64,000 nucleotides of DNA from [Mycobacterium] nativiensis. GTDB taxonomy: Bacteria > Actinomycetota > Actinomycetes > Mycobacteriales > Mycobacteriaceae. The notes beneath the pieces were generated by a model. That model saw only the letters and a program-made list of their open reading frames with translations, was not told the origin of the DNA and made no database searches. A program made the position numbers and the translations under genes. The stretch spans positions 4,894,951-4,958,950 of the forward strand of contig NZ_CP083986.1 in the NCBI RefSeq assembly GCF_020172685.1, read 5' to 3'. Numbering within the stretch: the stretch's first letter is position 1; every line of letters starts with the position of its first letter. Below are positions 44,584 to 53,839 of the stretch, one piece after another.

Positions 44584-46404
44584 ATGGTGGTGAGCATCAT
44601 GCCCGCACCAAACGTGATGGCGATGCTCCAGCAGCAGGCCGATGTTAACGGCGACAAGATCGCTTTCAGCTTTTTCCCAGACGGCCAGACTGAGCAGGGC
44701 CGGCTCACCTACCGAGAACTCGACGCCCGGGCCCGCGCCGTCGCGGCCGACCTACAACAGCGCGGAGCCGCCGGGCGGCGGGTGCTGCTGGCCTGCGAGC
44801 CGGGGCTGGAGAACGCCGTCGGGTACTTCGGCTGCGTCTATGCCGGCGCCATCGCCGCACCTATGAATGAGACCCTGTCCCGGCTCAAGCAGATCGCCGT
44901 CGACGTCCAGGCCGACTTCGCGCTGGCCACCCCCGACATGCAGGCGCGGGTGCGCGCCCCGATCGACGCGCTGACCACTGATCGCCCCCTGCAGTGGTGC
45001 ACCATCGACTCCGGACCGGCCGCCGACGCCCCCGAGTGGGTAGAGCCGGAGATCGATCCGGACGACATCGCGCTGATCCAGTACACGTCCGGGTCGACCA
45101 AGTCCCCCAAGGGCGTCATGGTCAGCCACAACAACCTGATGCACAACATGGAGGTCGTCCGCCGGCGGTGGAACGGCCATGACGGCGACGTCGCGGTGTG
45201 GTGGCTTCCCCAGCACCATGACATGGGCCTGATCGGCGGCGTTCTGGAGATGGTCTACGTCGGCGTCACCACGTACATGATGCCGCCCAACACGTTCATC
45301 AAACGGCCGCTGAGCTGGTTGGAGATGCTGTCACGGCACCGTGCCACGATCACCGGCGCGCCGACCTTCGCCTACGACCTCGCGGTCAAGACCACCACAC
45401 CGGCGCAGCGCGCGGCGCTGGATCTGTCCAGCCTGACGCACGCCTGGATCGGCACCGAACCGGTGCGCGCATCCACCCTGGCGAACTTCGCCGAGGCATT
45501 CGCGCCGGCCGGGTTCCGGCTCGGTGGGATCCAAGCCGCCTTCGGCCTGGCGGAGTCGGCGCTGCTGGTCACCGCGATGCAGAGCCCCGAGGTCGCCGGT
45601 GCGCGCTACGTCGACCGCAACGAGCTGGGCCGCAATCACGTGATCGACGTCCCGGCCGACCACCCCGACGCACTGGCGCTGGTGGGCTGCGGCCGTGAGC
45701 TGGACGACATGCGGGTGCTGATCGTCGACCCGGAGACCCGGCTGCAGTGCCCTCCCGACCAGGTCGGCGAGATCTGGACGTCCGGTCCGAGCGTCGCCCA
45801 GGGGTACTGGGGACGCCCCGAGGAGACCGCACGCACCTTCGGTGCCACGCTGGCCAACACCGGCGAGGGACCGTTCCTGCGCACCGGGGACCTCGGCTTC
45901 ATGTGCGCCGGTGAGCTGTTCGTGACCGGACGGTGGAACGACCTGGTCACGATCCGCGACATCAAGCACTACCCCAACGACATCGAGGACACCGTGAGCG
46001 CCAGCGATGCGGCATTGATGACGGGTCGCGGCGCGGTGTTCACGGTCAAACCGAGCCCGAAGGCCGACGAGCAGCTGGTCGTGGTGCAGGAGGTGAACCG
46101 AGCATCGCTCGACACCGATCTGACCGGCGCCATCGAGGCCATCCGCGCAGCAGTCGTTGCGAAACACGGCATTTCGGTCAACGACGTGCTTCTGGTCGAG
46201 CCCATGCAGGTCCCGACCACCACCAGCGGCAAGATTCAGCGCGGCGCGTGCCGGCAACACTTCCTCGACGCCGGCTTCACCCCGGTCGCCGAGTGGCACG
46301 CGCCGGCGCCCGCACCCACCGGCAAAGGCCCCAGGCTGAACCTGGGCAAACTGGCCGACGCGATGCGGGTCTCGCTACAGCAGCGGCAATCCCAGCGCGA
46401 CTGA
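44584..46404 (+). CDS. Fatty-acyl-AMP ligase (FAAL/FadD family)
   Basis: This 606-aa adenylate-forming enzyme activates a fatty acid to acyl-AMP for transfer to a carrier protein or polyketide synthase. Motifs: P-loop YTSGSTKSPKG (167-177), WLPQHHDMGLIGG, FLRTGDLGF, then GRWNDLVTIRDIKHYPNDIE, in which HYPNDIE is a FAAL hallmark, and the catalytic Lys in TTTSGKIQRGACR. No polyketide synthase or carrier gene is in the window. Start is uncertain (ATG 44584, GTG 44587 or 44590, ATG 44599); no clear ribosome site. Its stop lies 3 bases from the stop of a convergent paralogue. Divergent from the porin-like operon. Confidence 0.85.
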   Translation: MVVSIMPAPNVMAMLQQQADVNGDKIAFSFFPDGQTEQGRLTYRELDARARAVAADLQQRGAAGRRVLLACEPGLENAVGYFGCVYAGAIAAPMNETLSRLKQIAVDVQADFALATPDMQARVRAPIDALTTDRPLQWCTIDSGPAADAPEWVEPEIDPDDIALIQYTSGSTKSPKGVMVSHNNLMHNMEVVRRRWNGHDGDVAVWWLPQHHDMGLIGGVLEMVYVGVTTYMMPPNTFIKRPLSWLEMLSRHRATITGAPTFAYDLAVKTTTPAQRAALDLSSLTHAWIGTEPVRASTLANFAEAFAPAGFRLGGIQAAFGLAESALLVTAMQSPEVAGARYVDRNELGRNHVIDVPADHPDALALVGCGRELDDMRVLIVDPETRLQCPPDQVGEIWTSGPSVAQGYWGRPEETARTFGATLANTGEGPFLRTGDLGFMCAGELFVTGRWNDLVTIRDIKHYPNDIEDTVSASDAALMTGRGAVFTVKPSPKADEQLVVVQEVNRASLDTDLTGAIEAIRAAVVAKHGISVNDVLLVEPMQVPTTTSGKIQRGACRQHFLDAGFTPVAEWHAPAPAPTGKGPRLNLGKLADAMRVSLQQRQSQRD

Positions 46405-46407
46405 ATC

Positions 46408-48291
46408 TCAGCTCTGGCCCGGCCGGCCTGTTGACCCCCGCAGGCGCTGCGCGAGTCCCCCCGCTGCCAGCCGCAGCAGGCCGCCGGCCAGAGCGCTCTT
46501 GACGTCCGGGGTGTCGTCCGGCTGCAGCGGCGCCTGCCACTGGGCCAGCGCGGTCAGCTCACCGGCGACGTACTGGTCGCGGCACGCACTGCGCTGAATC
46601 TTGCCGCTGGTAGTCGTCGGTATCCGCATCGGCTTGAGCAGCACCACAGCCTGTGCGTCGATCCCGTGGTGGGTACGGATCGCCGCCCGGATCGATTCGA
46701 TCAGGTCATTCAGATCGACCCCGACGGCCTCGTGGTGGTGGACCTCCTGCACAACCACCATAGATTCCGGGGCGTTGCGCTGGGTCGGCAACTGGAACAC
46801 CGCACCGCGGCTGGGCATCAGCGCCGGGTGGCAGGCCTGCACGGTCAGCTCGATGTCATTGGGGTAGTGGCTGTAGCCGCCAATGGTCATCAAGTCCTTA
46901 CACCGGCCGGTGACGAACAGCTCGCCGCCGGCGAAGAACCCCAGGTCACCACTGCGCAGGTAGGGCCCCTCCCCGGTGTCGGCCAAGTGCGCATTGAAGG
47001 CGTGCTCGGTCTCTTCGGGGCGTCCGAAGTAGCCCACGCCGACGCTCGGCCCGGACACCCAGATCTCGCCCACCTCTTCGGGCCCGCGGCGCAACCGGGT
47101 CTCGGGGTCGACGATCAGGACTTCCTGCGTCTCCGCCTTGGCGCCGCAGCCCACCAGCGGCACCGCCCCGGCGGCGTCGGCTGCCACTTCGACGACTCGT
47201 TCCTCACTGAGCCCGGGCCGGTCGAAGTGCCGGATCACCGGCACCGGCGACTCGGACATGCCCGTCACGCCCAGGGTTGCCTCGGCCAGCCCGTAGGCGG
47301 GGATGAAGGCCTCCGGCCGGAAACCGGCCGGCGCGAACGCCTCGGTGAAGGACTGCAGCGTCTCGGCACTGATCGGCCCGGCACCGGTCACGGCGATCGA
47401 CAGGCTCGAGAGGTCCAGGGCGGCACGCTGCTGCGCGGTGCTGCGTTTGACGCAGGCCTCGTAGGCGAAGTTGGGTGCGGCGGTGATCGTCGCACCGAAG
47501 CGAGATATCGCCTGCAGCCAGCGGATCGGGCGCATCAGGAAGGCGCTCGGCGACATCAGCACGGTGGTGCGGCCGCCGTAGATGGTGCCGAGGATGCCCC
47601 CGACGAAGCCCATGTCGTGGTACTGCGGCAGCCAGGACACCCCGCTGATCGGGCTGTTCATCACCGGCGCGTCGTCGGCTGGGTTCAGGGCCCAACGCAT
47701 GATCTCGAGGTTGCTCAAATAGTTCCGGTGGGTCAGCACGCAACCCTTGGGCACCCCGGTGGAGCCCGACGTGTACTGGATCATGGCGAGGCTGTCCGCA
47801 CCGACGTTCCACGGCTCCCAGGCCGACCCGTCGTCGTAGACCTCGTCCATCGCCAGCCAGGTCAGTTTCGGCCCATCGCTGAGGCCATCCACCGCGGCCT
47901 TCATCTTGGCCTGGGTCTTGGCGGTCGCCAGCGCGAAGCGCGCCTGCGCTTCGGGGACGACGGTCTCGACCCGCCGGATCGGCCAGTGCTCGTCGACCGG
48001 GACCGCGACGGCGCCGGCGTAGAAGCAGCCGAACAGTCCGACGATGCTGTCCACGCCGGGGCGGCAGAGCACCAGTACCCGCTCACCGGCGGCGCCCCGG
48101 CGCTGCAGGGTCGTCGCGATCGAGCGGGCGCGCCTGTCCAGTTCGCGATAGGTGATCCGGGCCTCTTCGATGTCACCTTCTGGGCAGAAGATGAACGCGG
48201 GTGTGTCCGCATGACGCGCAGCCTGCTGCTGCATCAGGTCAATCAGGGTGTCCAAAGCCAAAGGGGCTAAAGAAGTCGTCGGTTCTGCCAT
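46408..48291 (-). CDS. Fatty-acyl-AMP ligase (FAAL/FadD family), convergent paralogue
   Basis: This 627-aa enzyme belongs to the same family as the gene it faces. P-loop YTSGSTGVPKG, WLPQYHDMGFVGG, YLRSGDLGFFAGGELFVTG, FAAL signature YSHYPNDIE and catalytic Lys in TTTSGKIQRSACR. The extra C-terminal tail (DVKSALAGGLLRLAAGG) is longer than in the partner. The two enzymes differ throughout, so they are old paralogues rather than a recent copy. It is transcribed in the same direction as the Rv3778c homologue upstream (41 bases away) and may share its transcript. The acyl substrate and acceptor are unknown. Confidence 0.86.
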   Translation of the reverse strand: MAEPTTSLAPLALDTLIDLMQQQAARHADTPAFIFCPEGDIEEARITYRELDRRARSIATTLQRRGAAGERVLVLCRPGVDSIVGLFGCFYAGAVAVPVDEHWPIRRVETVVPEAQARFALATAKTQAKMKAAVDGLSDGPKLTWLAMDEVYDDGSAWEPWNVGADSLAMIQYTSGSTGVPKGCVLTHRNYLSNLEIMRWALNPADDAPVMNSPISGVSWLPQYHDMGFVGGILGTIYGGRTTVLMSPSAFLMRPIRWLQAISRFGATITAAPNFAYEACVKRSTAQQRAALDLSSLSIAVTGAGPISAETLQSFTEAFAPAGFRPEAFIPAYGLAEATLGVTGMSESPVPVIRHFDRPGLSEERVVEVAADAAGAVPLVGCGAKAETQEVLIVDPETRLRRGPEEVGEIWVSGPSVGVGYFGRPEETEHAFNAHLADTGEGPYLRSGDLGFFAGGELFVTGRCKDLMTIGGYSHYPNDIELTVQACHPALMPSRGAVFQLPTQRNAPESMVVVQEVHHHEAVGVDLNDLIESIRAAIRTHHGIDAQAVVLLKPMRIPTTTSGKIQRSACRDQYVAGELTALAQWQAPLQPDDTPDVKSALAGGLLRLAAGGLAQRLRGSTGRPGQS

Positions 48292-48332
48292 CGTCTGATC
48301 TGCCTTCGGAGGTCGATACGGTAGCGGCCAGG

Positions 48333-49529
48333 CTAGCCCAGCGACGCCAGAGCCCGAACCAATTGGTCCACCTCGGAGCTCGTCGAGTAGTGACTCAGCC
48401 CGATGGTGACCGCTCCCCCGATGTCGTTCACCCCGATCACGTCCAGCACCCGGGACCCGGTGTTGGCGATCGCCAACACGCCGTTGTCGGCCAGCCGCTG
48501 CACCACCCGCTCGGCGGGCACCTTCTGCACCGCGAAGCTGAGCACCGGGATGCGGACATCGGGTTGGCCGATCAGCATCACCAGCGGCAACGACCGCAGC
48601 GAGCTGAGCAGATACTCGAACAGCCGGCTCAGATACTGTCCCGCCGACCGCATCGAGACCGCCAGCCGCTCCGGCCGGCTGCCCCGGGCGGACTCATCGA
48701 GCGAGGCCAGATACTCGACGCTGGCCACCACCCCGGCCAGCAGACCGAACTGGTGCAGTCCGACCTCCAGGCGCGCCGGCCCGACGGCGAGCGGGTTCAG
48801 CGATACCGACCCGAACGTGTCGATCAGCCCGGGGTCGCGAAAGACCAGTGCACCCACCGGTGGGCCGCCCCAGCAGGCCGCGTTCACCGCCACCACGTCG
48901 GCTTCGACGTCGTTGATGTCGATCAGTTGGTAGGGCGCCGCCGCGGAATGGTCGACGACGGCGACACCGCCCACGTCGTGGACCAGCTTGGTGACCGGCC
49001 GCAGATCGGTGACCGTGCCCACCACACCCGACGCCGACGGCAACGCCACCAGCCGGGTCGACGGGTTGATCAGGTTCTCCCACTGCCAACTCGGCAGCTC
49101 CCCGGTCTCGATGTCGACCTCGGCCCACCGGAGCTTGGCGCCGTAGCGGTTGGCCGCGCGCACCCAGGGCGCGATGTTCGCCTCGTCGTCGAGCCGGGTC
49201 ACCACCGTCTCGTAGCCCAGGCTCACCCGTGACGACGCCGCATCGGCCAGCGCGCTCAACAGCACCGCTCGATCGGGACCCAGCACCACCCCGGCCGGAT
49301 CGGCGCCCAGCAGGTCGGCCACTGCCTGGCGGGCCGCGGCCAACACCGCCGCACTGCGCCGGGCCGCCGGGTGCGGACCGGTCGCCGTCGCCAGCGATCC
49401 GCGGAATGCCGTCGACACCGTGGTAGCCACCGAGTCCGGGATCAACATGCCCGTGGGCGCATCGAGGTGCACCCAGCCGTCACCAAGCGTCGGGTGCAGT
49501 CCACGCACCCGGGCGACGTCGTAGGCCAT
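48333..49529 (-). CDS. Cysteine-desulfurase-like (class V aminotransferase fold) protein lacking the PLP lysine, Rv3778c homologue
   Basis: The protein has 398 aa and the whole fold of class V PLP enzymes: [14 protein letters not shown] at the start, the cofactor Asp D193 in [11 protein letters not shown], and [13 protein letters not shown]. In the place of the family's S-x-x-K-x-x-GP loop it reads [16 protein letters not shown], which aligns without gaps and puts Cys219 where the PLP lysine should be. Without that lysine a Schiff base cannot form in the usual way, so the protein may be a pseudo-enzyme or bind PLP non-covalently. ATG 49529 has AAGGTGG 5 bases upstream. It is divergent from the Rv3779 homologue, as in M. 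tuberculosis. Confidence 0.8.
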   Translation of the reverse strand: MAYDVARVRGLHPTLGDGWVHLDAPTGMLIPDSVATTVSTAFRGSLATATGPHPAARRSAAVLAAARQAVADLLGADPAGVVLGPDRAVLLSALADAASSRVSLGYETVVTRLDDEANIAPWVRAANRYGAKLRWAEVDIETGELPSWQWENLINPSTRLVALPSASGVVGTVTDLRPVTKLVHDVGGVAVVDHSAAAPYQLIDINDVEADVVAVNAACWGGPPVGALVFRDPGLIDTFGSVSLNPLAVGPARLEVGLHQFGLLAGVVASVEYLASLDESARGSRPERLAVSMRSAGQYLSRLFEYLLSSLRSLPLVMLIGQPDVRIPVLSFAVQKVPAERVVQRLADNGVLAIANTGSRVLDVIGVNDIGGAVTIGLSHYSTSSEVDQLVRALASLG

Positions 49530-49638
49530 ATCAGCCACCTTAAAACTTCTCAAGATCGGGTGATCGGGGCAGGAGGGGATAACCGGATAGCTCCCCCGCC
49601 GCGCTGAGCCGTGTCACCTTGGCAGACATACTAGTGCA

Positions 49639-51591
49639 GTGCATCTGGGCTTCGGGATGATTGCCGCTCTACTGCTGCTGGTGGTGCCCGGGACACTCGT
49701 CGCCGTCGGTGCGCGGCTGTCGTGGCCGCTGGCCGTGACGGTCGCCCCGGCCCTGACCTACGGCCTGGTGGGCCTGGTCATCGTGCCGTTCGGCGCGGTG
49801 GGGATCCCCTGGAACGCGGGCACCGCACTGGCGGCACTGGTGGTGGCCGGCGCGGCGGTGGCCGGCCTGTCAAAGGGGTTGCGGGCGTTGCTGGCTCGCC
49901 GCCCCGGCATCCACGTGTCCACCCCGGGATCGGCCCACGGGCCGACGCTCATCGTGGCGGCCGGCGTGTTGTTGGGCATGCTGCTGATCGGCTGGGCGGC
50001 GGTGCGCGGTATCGGCGACTGGCAGAGCATCCCCAGCACCTGGGATGCGGTCTGGCACGCCAACACCGTGCGCTTCATCCTCGACACCGGCCAGGCCTCG
50101 CCCACCCACATGGGCGAACTGCGCAATGTCGAAACCCACGCCCCGCTCTACTACCCGTCGGCGTTTCACGCGCTGACCGCGGTGCTGTGCCAGCTGACCG
50201 GCGCCGCACCCACCACCGGCTACACCCTGGCCGGCCTGACCTCATCGGTGTGGCTGTTCCCGATCAGCGCCGCGCTGCTGACCTGGGGCCTGCTGCAGCG
50301 GGTTTCGAGCACGGCGGTGACTGCGGTCTCGGCGGGCACCGCCGCGGCCCTGTCGGCGTCGTTCACCGCGCTGCCCTACGTCGAGTTCGGCACCGCGGCC
50401 ATGCCCAACCTGGTGGGCTACGGGCTGGTGGTACCGACGTTCGCGCTGATCACCGCGGTGCGCACCATGCGCGATCGGATACCGGTGGCGGTGCTGGCAT
50501 TGCTCGGGGTGTTCTCGGTGCACCTGACCGCGGGCGTGGTGACGGTGCTGCTGGTGACGGCCTGGTGGCTGTGTCCCAAGGACGGGGCGCTGTGGAACCC
50601 GCTGCGTGGCAAGCGGCGCGACAGCCTGGCACTGGCCGCGGTGGTGGTGCCGGCCGGGCTGCTGCTGTTGCCGCAGCTGATGAGCGTGCGCCGGCAGACC
50701 GAAATCATCGCCGGGCACTCGTTCCTGACCCATGAGGGCCGCAAATCGGGCCTGCGCGACGCGCTGCTGCTGCACACCCGCCACCTCAATGACTTCCCGA
50801 TCCAATACACGCTGGTCGGCCTGGCCGCCGTCGGGGCGGTGCTGCTGCTCTACAAGAAGGTGTATTGGCCGCTGGCGTTGTGGGCGGTGCTGGTGGTCGC
50901 CGTGGTGCATTCCTCGGCGCCGCTGGGCGGCCCGGTGGGTACCGGGCTCAGCGCTTTCACCCACCTGTTCTACAGCGACCCGCGCCGGATCATGGCGGCG
51001 ATGACGCTGCTGTTGATACCGATGGCCGGGATCGGCCTGGCGGCACTGGCCGAGCTGGTGACCAAGCCGGTGGGCGAACGGGTGCGGCCGGCGCTGACCG
51101 CGGCGCTGCTGGCGGCGGCGACGGTCGGGTTGGCCTGGCATTACCTGCCCCGGCACGAGTTCCTGTTCGGCGACAAATACGACTCGGTGATGATCGACGC
51201 CCGCGACCTGCAGGCGTTCGCGTACCTGGCCGCGCTGCCGGGGGCCCGCGACAGCGTGATCGGCAACGCCAACGTGGACGGCAGCGCCTGGATGTACGCC
51301 GTCGCCGACCTGCACCCGCTGTGGACGCACTATGACTACCCGCAGCAGCAGGGTCCCGGACCGCAACGGTTCATCTTCTGGGCCTTCGCCGACGACGCCG
51401 ACACCGATCCGCGGGTGGCGCAGGCCGTGCACGACCTCAACATCCGCTATGTGCTGATCAGCAGCCCCACGGTGCGTGGGTTCTCCCTGCCCGACGGACT
51501 AGTGTCACTGGATAAATCGCGGTCGTGGGCCAAGATCTACGACAATGGCGGAGCCAGCATCTACGAATGGCAGGGAGGTACTGCGCAGTGA
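49639..51591 (+). CDS. GT-C type membrane glycosyltransferase, Rv3779 homologue
   Basis: This 650-aa protein has about 12-14 hydrophobic helices, a large extracytoplasmic loop with a conserved acidic pair region (TWDAVWHANTVRFIL, about 134-148) and a soluble C-terminal domain (from about 510). Rv3779 has been linked to transfer of galactosamine from polyprenyl-phosphate onto arabinogalactan, so the same role is expected here. GTG start at 49639. The stop overlaps the bpa start by 4 bases. It opens the conserved run Rv3779-bpa-wzt-glfT1-wzm, which supports a cell-wall arabinogalactan role. Confidence 0.85.
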   Translation: MHLGFGMIAALLLLVVPGTLVAVGARLSWPLAVTVAPALTYGLVGLVIVPFGAVGIPWNAGTALAALVVAGAAVAGLSKGLRALLARRPGIHVSTPGSAHGPTLIVAAGVLLGMLLIGWAAVRGIGDWQSIPSTWDAVWHANTVRFILDTGQASPTHMGELRNVETHAPLYYPSAFHALTAVLCQLTGAAPTTGYTLAGLTSSVWLFPISAALLTWGLLQRVSSTAVTAVSAGTAAALSASFTALPYVEFGTAAMPNLVGYGLVVPTFALITAVRTMRDRIPVAVLALLGVFSVHLTAGVVTVLLVTAWWLCPKDGALWNPLRGKRRDSLALAAVVVPAGLLLLPQLMSVRRQTEIIAGHSFLTHEGRKSGLRDALLLHTRHLNDFPIQYTLVGLAAVGAVLLLYKKVYWPLALWAVLVVAVVHSSAPLGGPVGTGLSAFTHLFYSDPRRIMAAMTLLLIPMAGIGLAALAELVTKPVGERVRPALTAALLAAATVGLAWHYLPRHEFLFGDKYDSVMIDARDLQAFAYLAALPGARDSVIGNANVDGSAWMYAVADLHPLWTHYDYPQQQGPGPQRFIFWAFADDADTDPRVAQAVHDLNIRYVLISSPTVRGFSLPDGLVSLDKSRSWAKIYDNGGASIYEWQGGTAQ

Positions 51592-52121
51592 GCACCGGCG
51601 GTAACGGCGCAGATGACGAAGACGGCGTCGAGATCATCAGCGGTGCCGACCCGCGGCTATTGGCCGCTGGGATACCCGGGGACTCCGGCTCCGACGATGA
51701 GCAGTCGCTGACCGACCTGATCGAGCAGCCAGCCAAGGTGATGCGGATCGGCACCATGATCAAGCAGCTGCTGGAGGAGGTGCGCTCCGCGCCGCTGGAT
51801 GACGCCAGCCGGGTCCGGTTGCGCGAGATTCACTCCGCGAGCATCCGTGAGCTCGAAGACGGCCTGGCCCCGGAACTGCGCGAGGAGCTGGACCGGCTGA
51901 CGCTGCCGCTGCGCGAGGACGCCACCCCGTCCGATGCTGAGCTGCGGATCGCCCAGGCCCAGTTGGTCGGCTGGCTGGAGGGGTTGTTCCACGGCATCCA
52001 GACCGCGCTGTTCGCCCAGCAGATGGCGGCCCGTGCGCAGCTCGAGCAGATGCGTCACGGCGCGCTGCCGCCCGGCCCGACCGCCGGCGGACCCGCTCAT
52101 GACTCCGGCCAGTACCTGTAG
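51588..52121 (+). CDS. bpa: Bacterial proteasome activator Bpa (Rv3780 homologue)
   Basis: The protein has 177 aa. Bpa (PafE) forms a dodecameric ring that opens the 20S proteasome gate without ATP and helps degrade unfolded proteins such as HspR. The body is a helical bundle (about 40-155), followed by a flexible Pro/Gly-rich tail ending in GQYL, the C-terminal gate-opening motif. The acidic N-terminus (DDEDGVEIISGADPR) is typical. GTG start with GGGAGG upstream, overlapping the Rv3779-like stop. Its place inside an arabinogalactan operon is conserved in mycobacteria but not functionally explained. Confidence 0.9.
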   Translation: MSTGGNGADDEDGVEIISGADPRLLAAGIPGDSGSDDEQSLTDLIEQPAKVMRIGTMIKQLLEEVRSAPLDDASRVRLREIHSASIRELEDGLAPELREELDRLTLPLREDATPSDAELRIAQAQLVGWLEGLFHGIQTALFAQQMAARAQLEQMRHGALPPGPTAGGPAHDSGQYL

Positions 52122-52127
52122 CTGACC

Positions 52128-52937
52128 TTGGCTGCCACCGATCCGCGAATCGAGACCCAGGATGCCTGGGTCGAATTCCCCATCTTCGACGCCAAGTCAC
52201 GCTCGCTGAAGAAGGCCTTCCTCGGCAAGGCCGGCGGTGCCATCGGCCGCAACAACTCCAACGTGGTGGTGGTCGAGGCGCTGCGCGACATCACCATGTC
52301 CCTAGAGCTCGGGGACCGGGTGGGACTGGTCGGCCACAACGGCGCCGGCAAATCCACACTGCTGCGGCTGCTTTCGGGAATTTATGAGCCGACGCGCGGG
52401 TCGGCCAACGTGGTCGGCCGGGTGGCGCCGGTGTTCGATCTCGGGGTGGGCATGGACCCGGAGATCTCCGGCTTCGAGAACATCATCATCCGCGGGTTGT
52501 TCCTCGGGCAGACCCGCAAGCAGATGGCCGCCAAGGTCGACGAGATCGCCGAGTTCACCGAGCTGGGCGATTACCTGGCGATGCCGCTGCGCACCTACTC
52601 GACCGGCATGCGGGTGCGCCTGGCGATGGGTGTGGTCACCAGCATCGACCCGGAGATCCTGCTGCTCGACGAGGGCATCGGCGCGGTGGACGCCGAGTTC
52701 TTGAAGAAGGCCCAGACCCGGCTGCAGAAGCTGGTGGAGCGCTCCGGCATCCTGGTGTTCGCCAGCCACTCCAACGAATTCCTGGCGCGGCTGTGCAAGA
52801 CCGCGATGTGGATCGACCACGGCACCATCAAGATGACCGGCGGGATCGAGGAAGTGGTCGGCGCCTACGAGGGCCCGGACGCCGCCCGGCACGTGCGTGA
52901 GGTGCTGGCCGAGACGCAGTCCGAGGAAAAGGCGTGA
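52128..52937 (+). CDS. wzt: Galactan/O-antigen-type ABC transporter ATPase, Wzt/RfbE (Rv3781 homologue)
   Basis: This 269-aa nucleotide-binding subunit has Walker A GHNGAGKST (69-77), signature YSTGMRVRLA (157-166) and Walker B ILLLDEGIG (177-185). It lacks the long C-terminal carbohydrate-binding domain of some Wzt proteins. With Wzm it is thought to flip the polyprenyl-linked galactan precursor across the inner membrane. The start is TTG 52128, giving (M)AATDPRIETQDAWVEFPIF as in relatives; no good ribosome site is seen. Overlaps glfT1 by 4 bases. Confidence 0.9.
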   Translation: MAATDPRIETQDAWVEFPIFDAKSRSLKKAFLGKAGGAIGRNNSNVVVVEALRDITMSLELGDRVGLVGHNGAGKSTLLRLLSGIYEPTRGSANVVGRVAPVFDLGVGMDPEISGFENIIIRGLFLGQTRKQMAAKVDEIAEFTELGDYLAMPLRTYSTGMRVRLAMGVVTSIDPEILLLDEGIGAVDAEFLKKAQTRLQKLVERSGILVFASHSNEFLARLCKTAMWIDHGTIKMTGGIEEVVGAYEGPDAARHVREVLAETQSEEKA

Positions 52938-53839
52938 CCGGGACCGTCTACGCCGTCGTCGTCACCCACCGCCGAGTCGCGCAACTGGCCGAATCCCTCA
53001 AGGCGCTGGTGTCCCAGACCCGGTCGCCGGACCACCTGATCGTCGTCGACAACGACAACGATGCCGCGGTGGCCGACCTGGTGGCCGAGCAGCCGGTACC
53101 GTCGACCTACCTCGGATCGCGGCGAAACCTCGGCGGCGCAGGCGGTTTCGCGCTGGGGATGCTGCACGCCCTGGCCGCCGGCGCGGACTGGGTGTGGCTG
53201 GCCGACGACGACGGACGCCCCGCCGACACCGGAGTGTTGGCGGCGCTGCTGACGTGTGCCGCCAAACACGGGCTGGCCGAGGTGTCGCCGATGGTGTGCA
53301 ACATCGACGACCCGTCCCGGCTGGCGTTCCCGCTGCGGCGCGGCCTGGTGTGGCGGCGCGAGGTCAGCGAACTGCACAGTGACGGTGGGGATCTGCTGCC
53401 GGGTATCGCGTCGTTGTTCAACGGGGCGTTGTTCACCGCCGACGCACTCGAAGCGGTGGGGGTGCCCGATCTGCGGCTGTTCATCCGCGGCGACGAGGTG
53501 GAGGTGCACCGGCGGCTGGTGCGCTCCGGCCTGCCGTTCGGGACATGCCTGACCGCGGCCTATCTGCATCCGTGCGGGTCGGCGGAGTTCAAGCCGATAT
53601 TGGGTGGGCGGATGCATACCCAATATCCGGACAACGGTGCTAAACGTTTCTATACCTATCGCAACCGCGGCTATCTGATGGCCCAGCCGGGCATGCGACG
53701 GCTGCTGGTCCAGGAGTGGCTTCGGTTCGGTTGGTTCTTCCTGGTGTCTCGACGCGACCCGGCCGGGCTGATGGAGTGGGTCCGGCTGCGCCGGCTGGGA
53801 CGCCGGGAGCAGTTCGCCAAACCCGAGGGGCAGCAATGA
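52934..53839 (+). CDS. glfT1: Galactofuranosyltransferase GlfT1 (Rv3782 homologue)
   Basis: This 301-aa GT-A (GT2) enzyme adds the first two galactofuranose residues from UDP-Galf to the rhamnosyl linker of the arabinogalactan precursor. Visible are the nucleotide-binding N-terminus (VYAVVVTHRRVAQL), RRNLGGAGGFALGM, the metal-binding D91-D92-D93 in WLADDDGRP and the acceptor-site RGDEVEVHRRL segment. GTG start overlapping the wzt stop; its own stop overlaps the wzm start. Confidence 0.92.
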   Translation: MTGTVYAVVVTHRRVAQLAESLKALVSQTRSPDHLIVVDNDNDAAVADLVAEQPVPSTYLGSRRNLGGAGGFALGMLHALAAGADWVWLADDDGRPADTGVLAALLTCAAKHGLAEVSPMVCNIDDPSRLAFPLRRGLVWRREVSELHSDGGDLLPGIASLFNGALFTADALEAVGVPDLRLFIRGDEVEVHRRLVRSGLPFGTCLTAAYLHPCGSAEFKPILGGRMHTQYPDNGAKRFYTYRNRGYLMAQPGMRRLLVQEWLRFGWFFLVSRRDPAGLMEWVRLRRLGRREQFAKPEGQQ

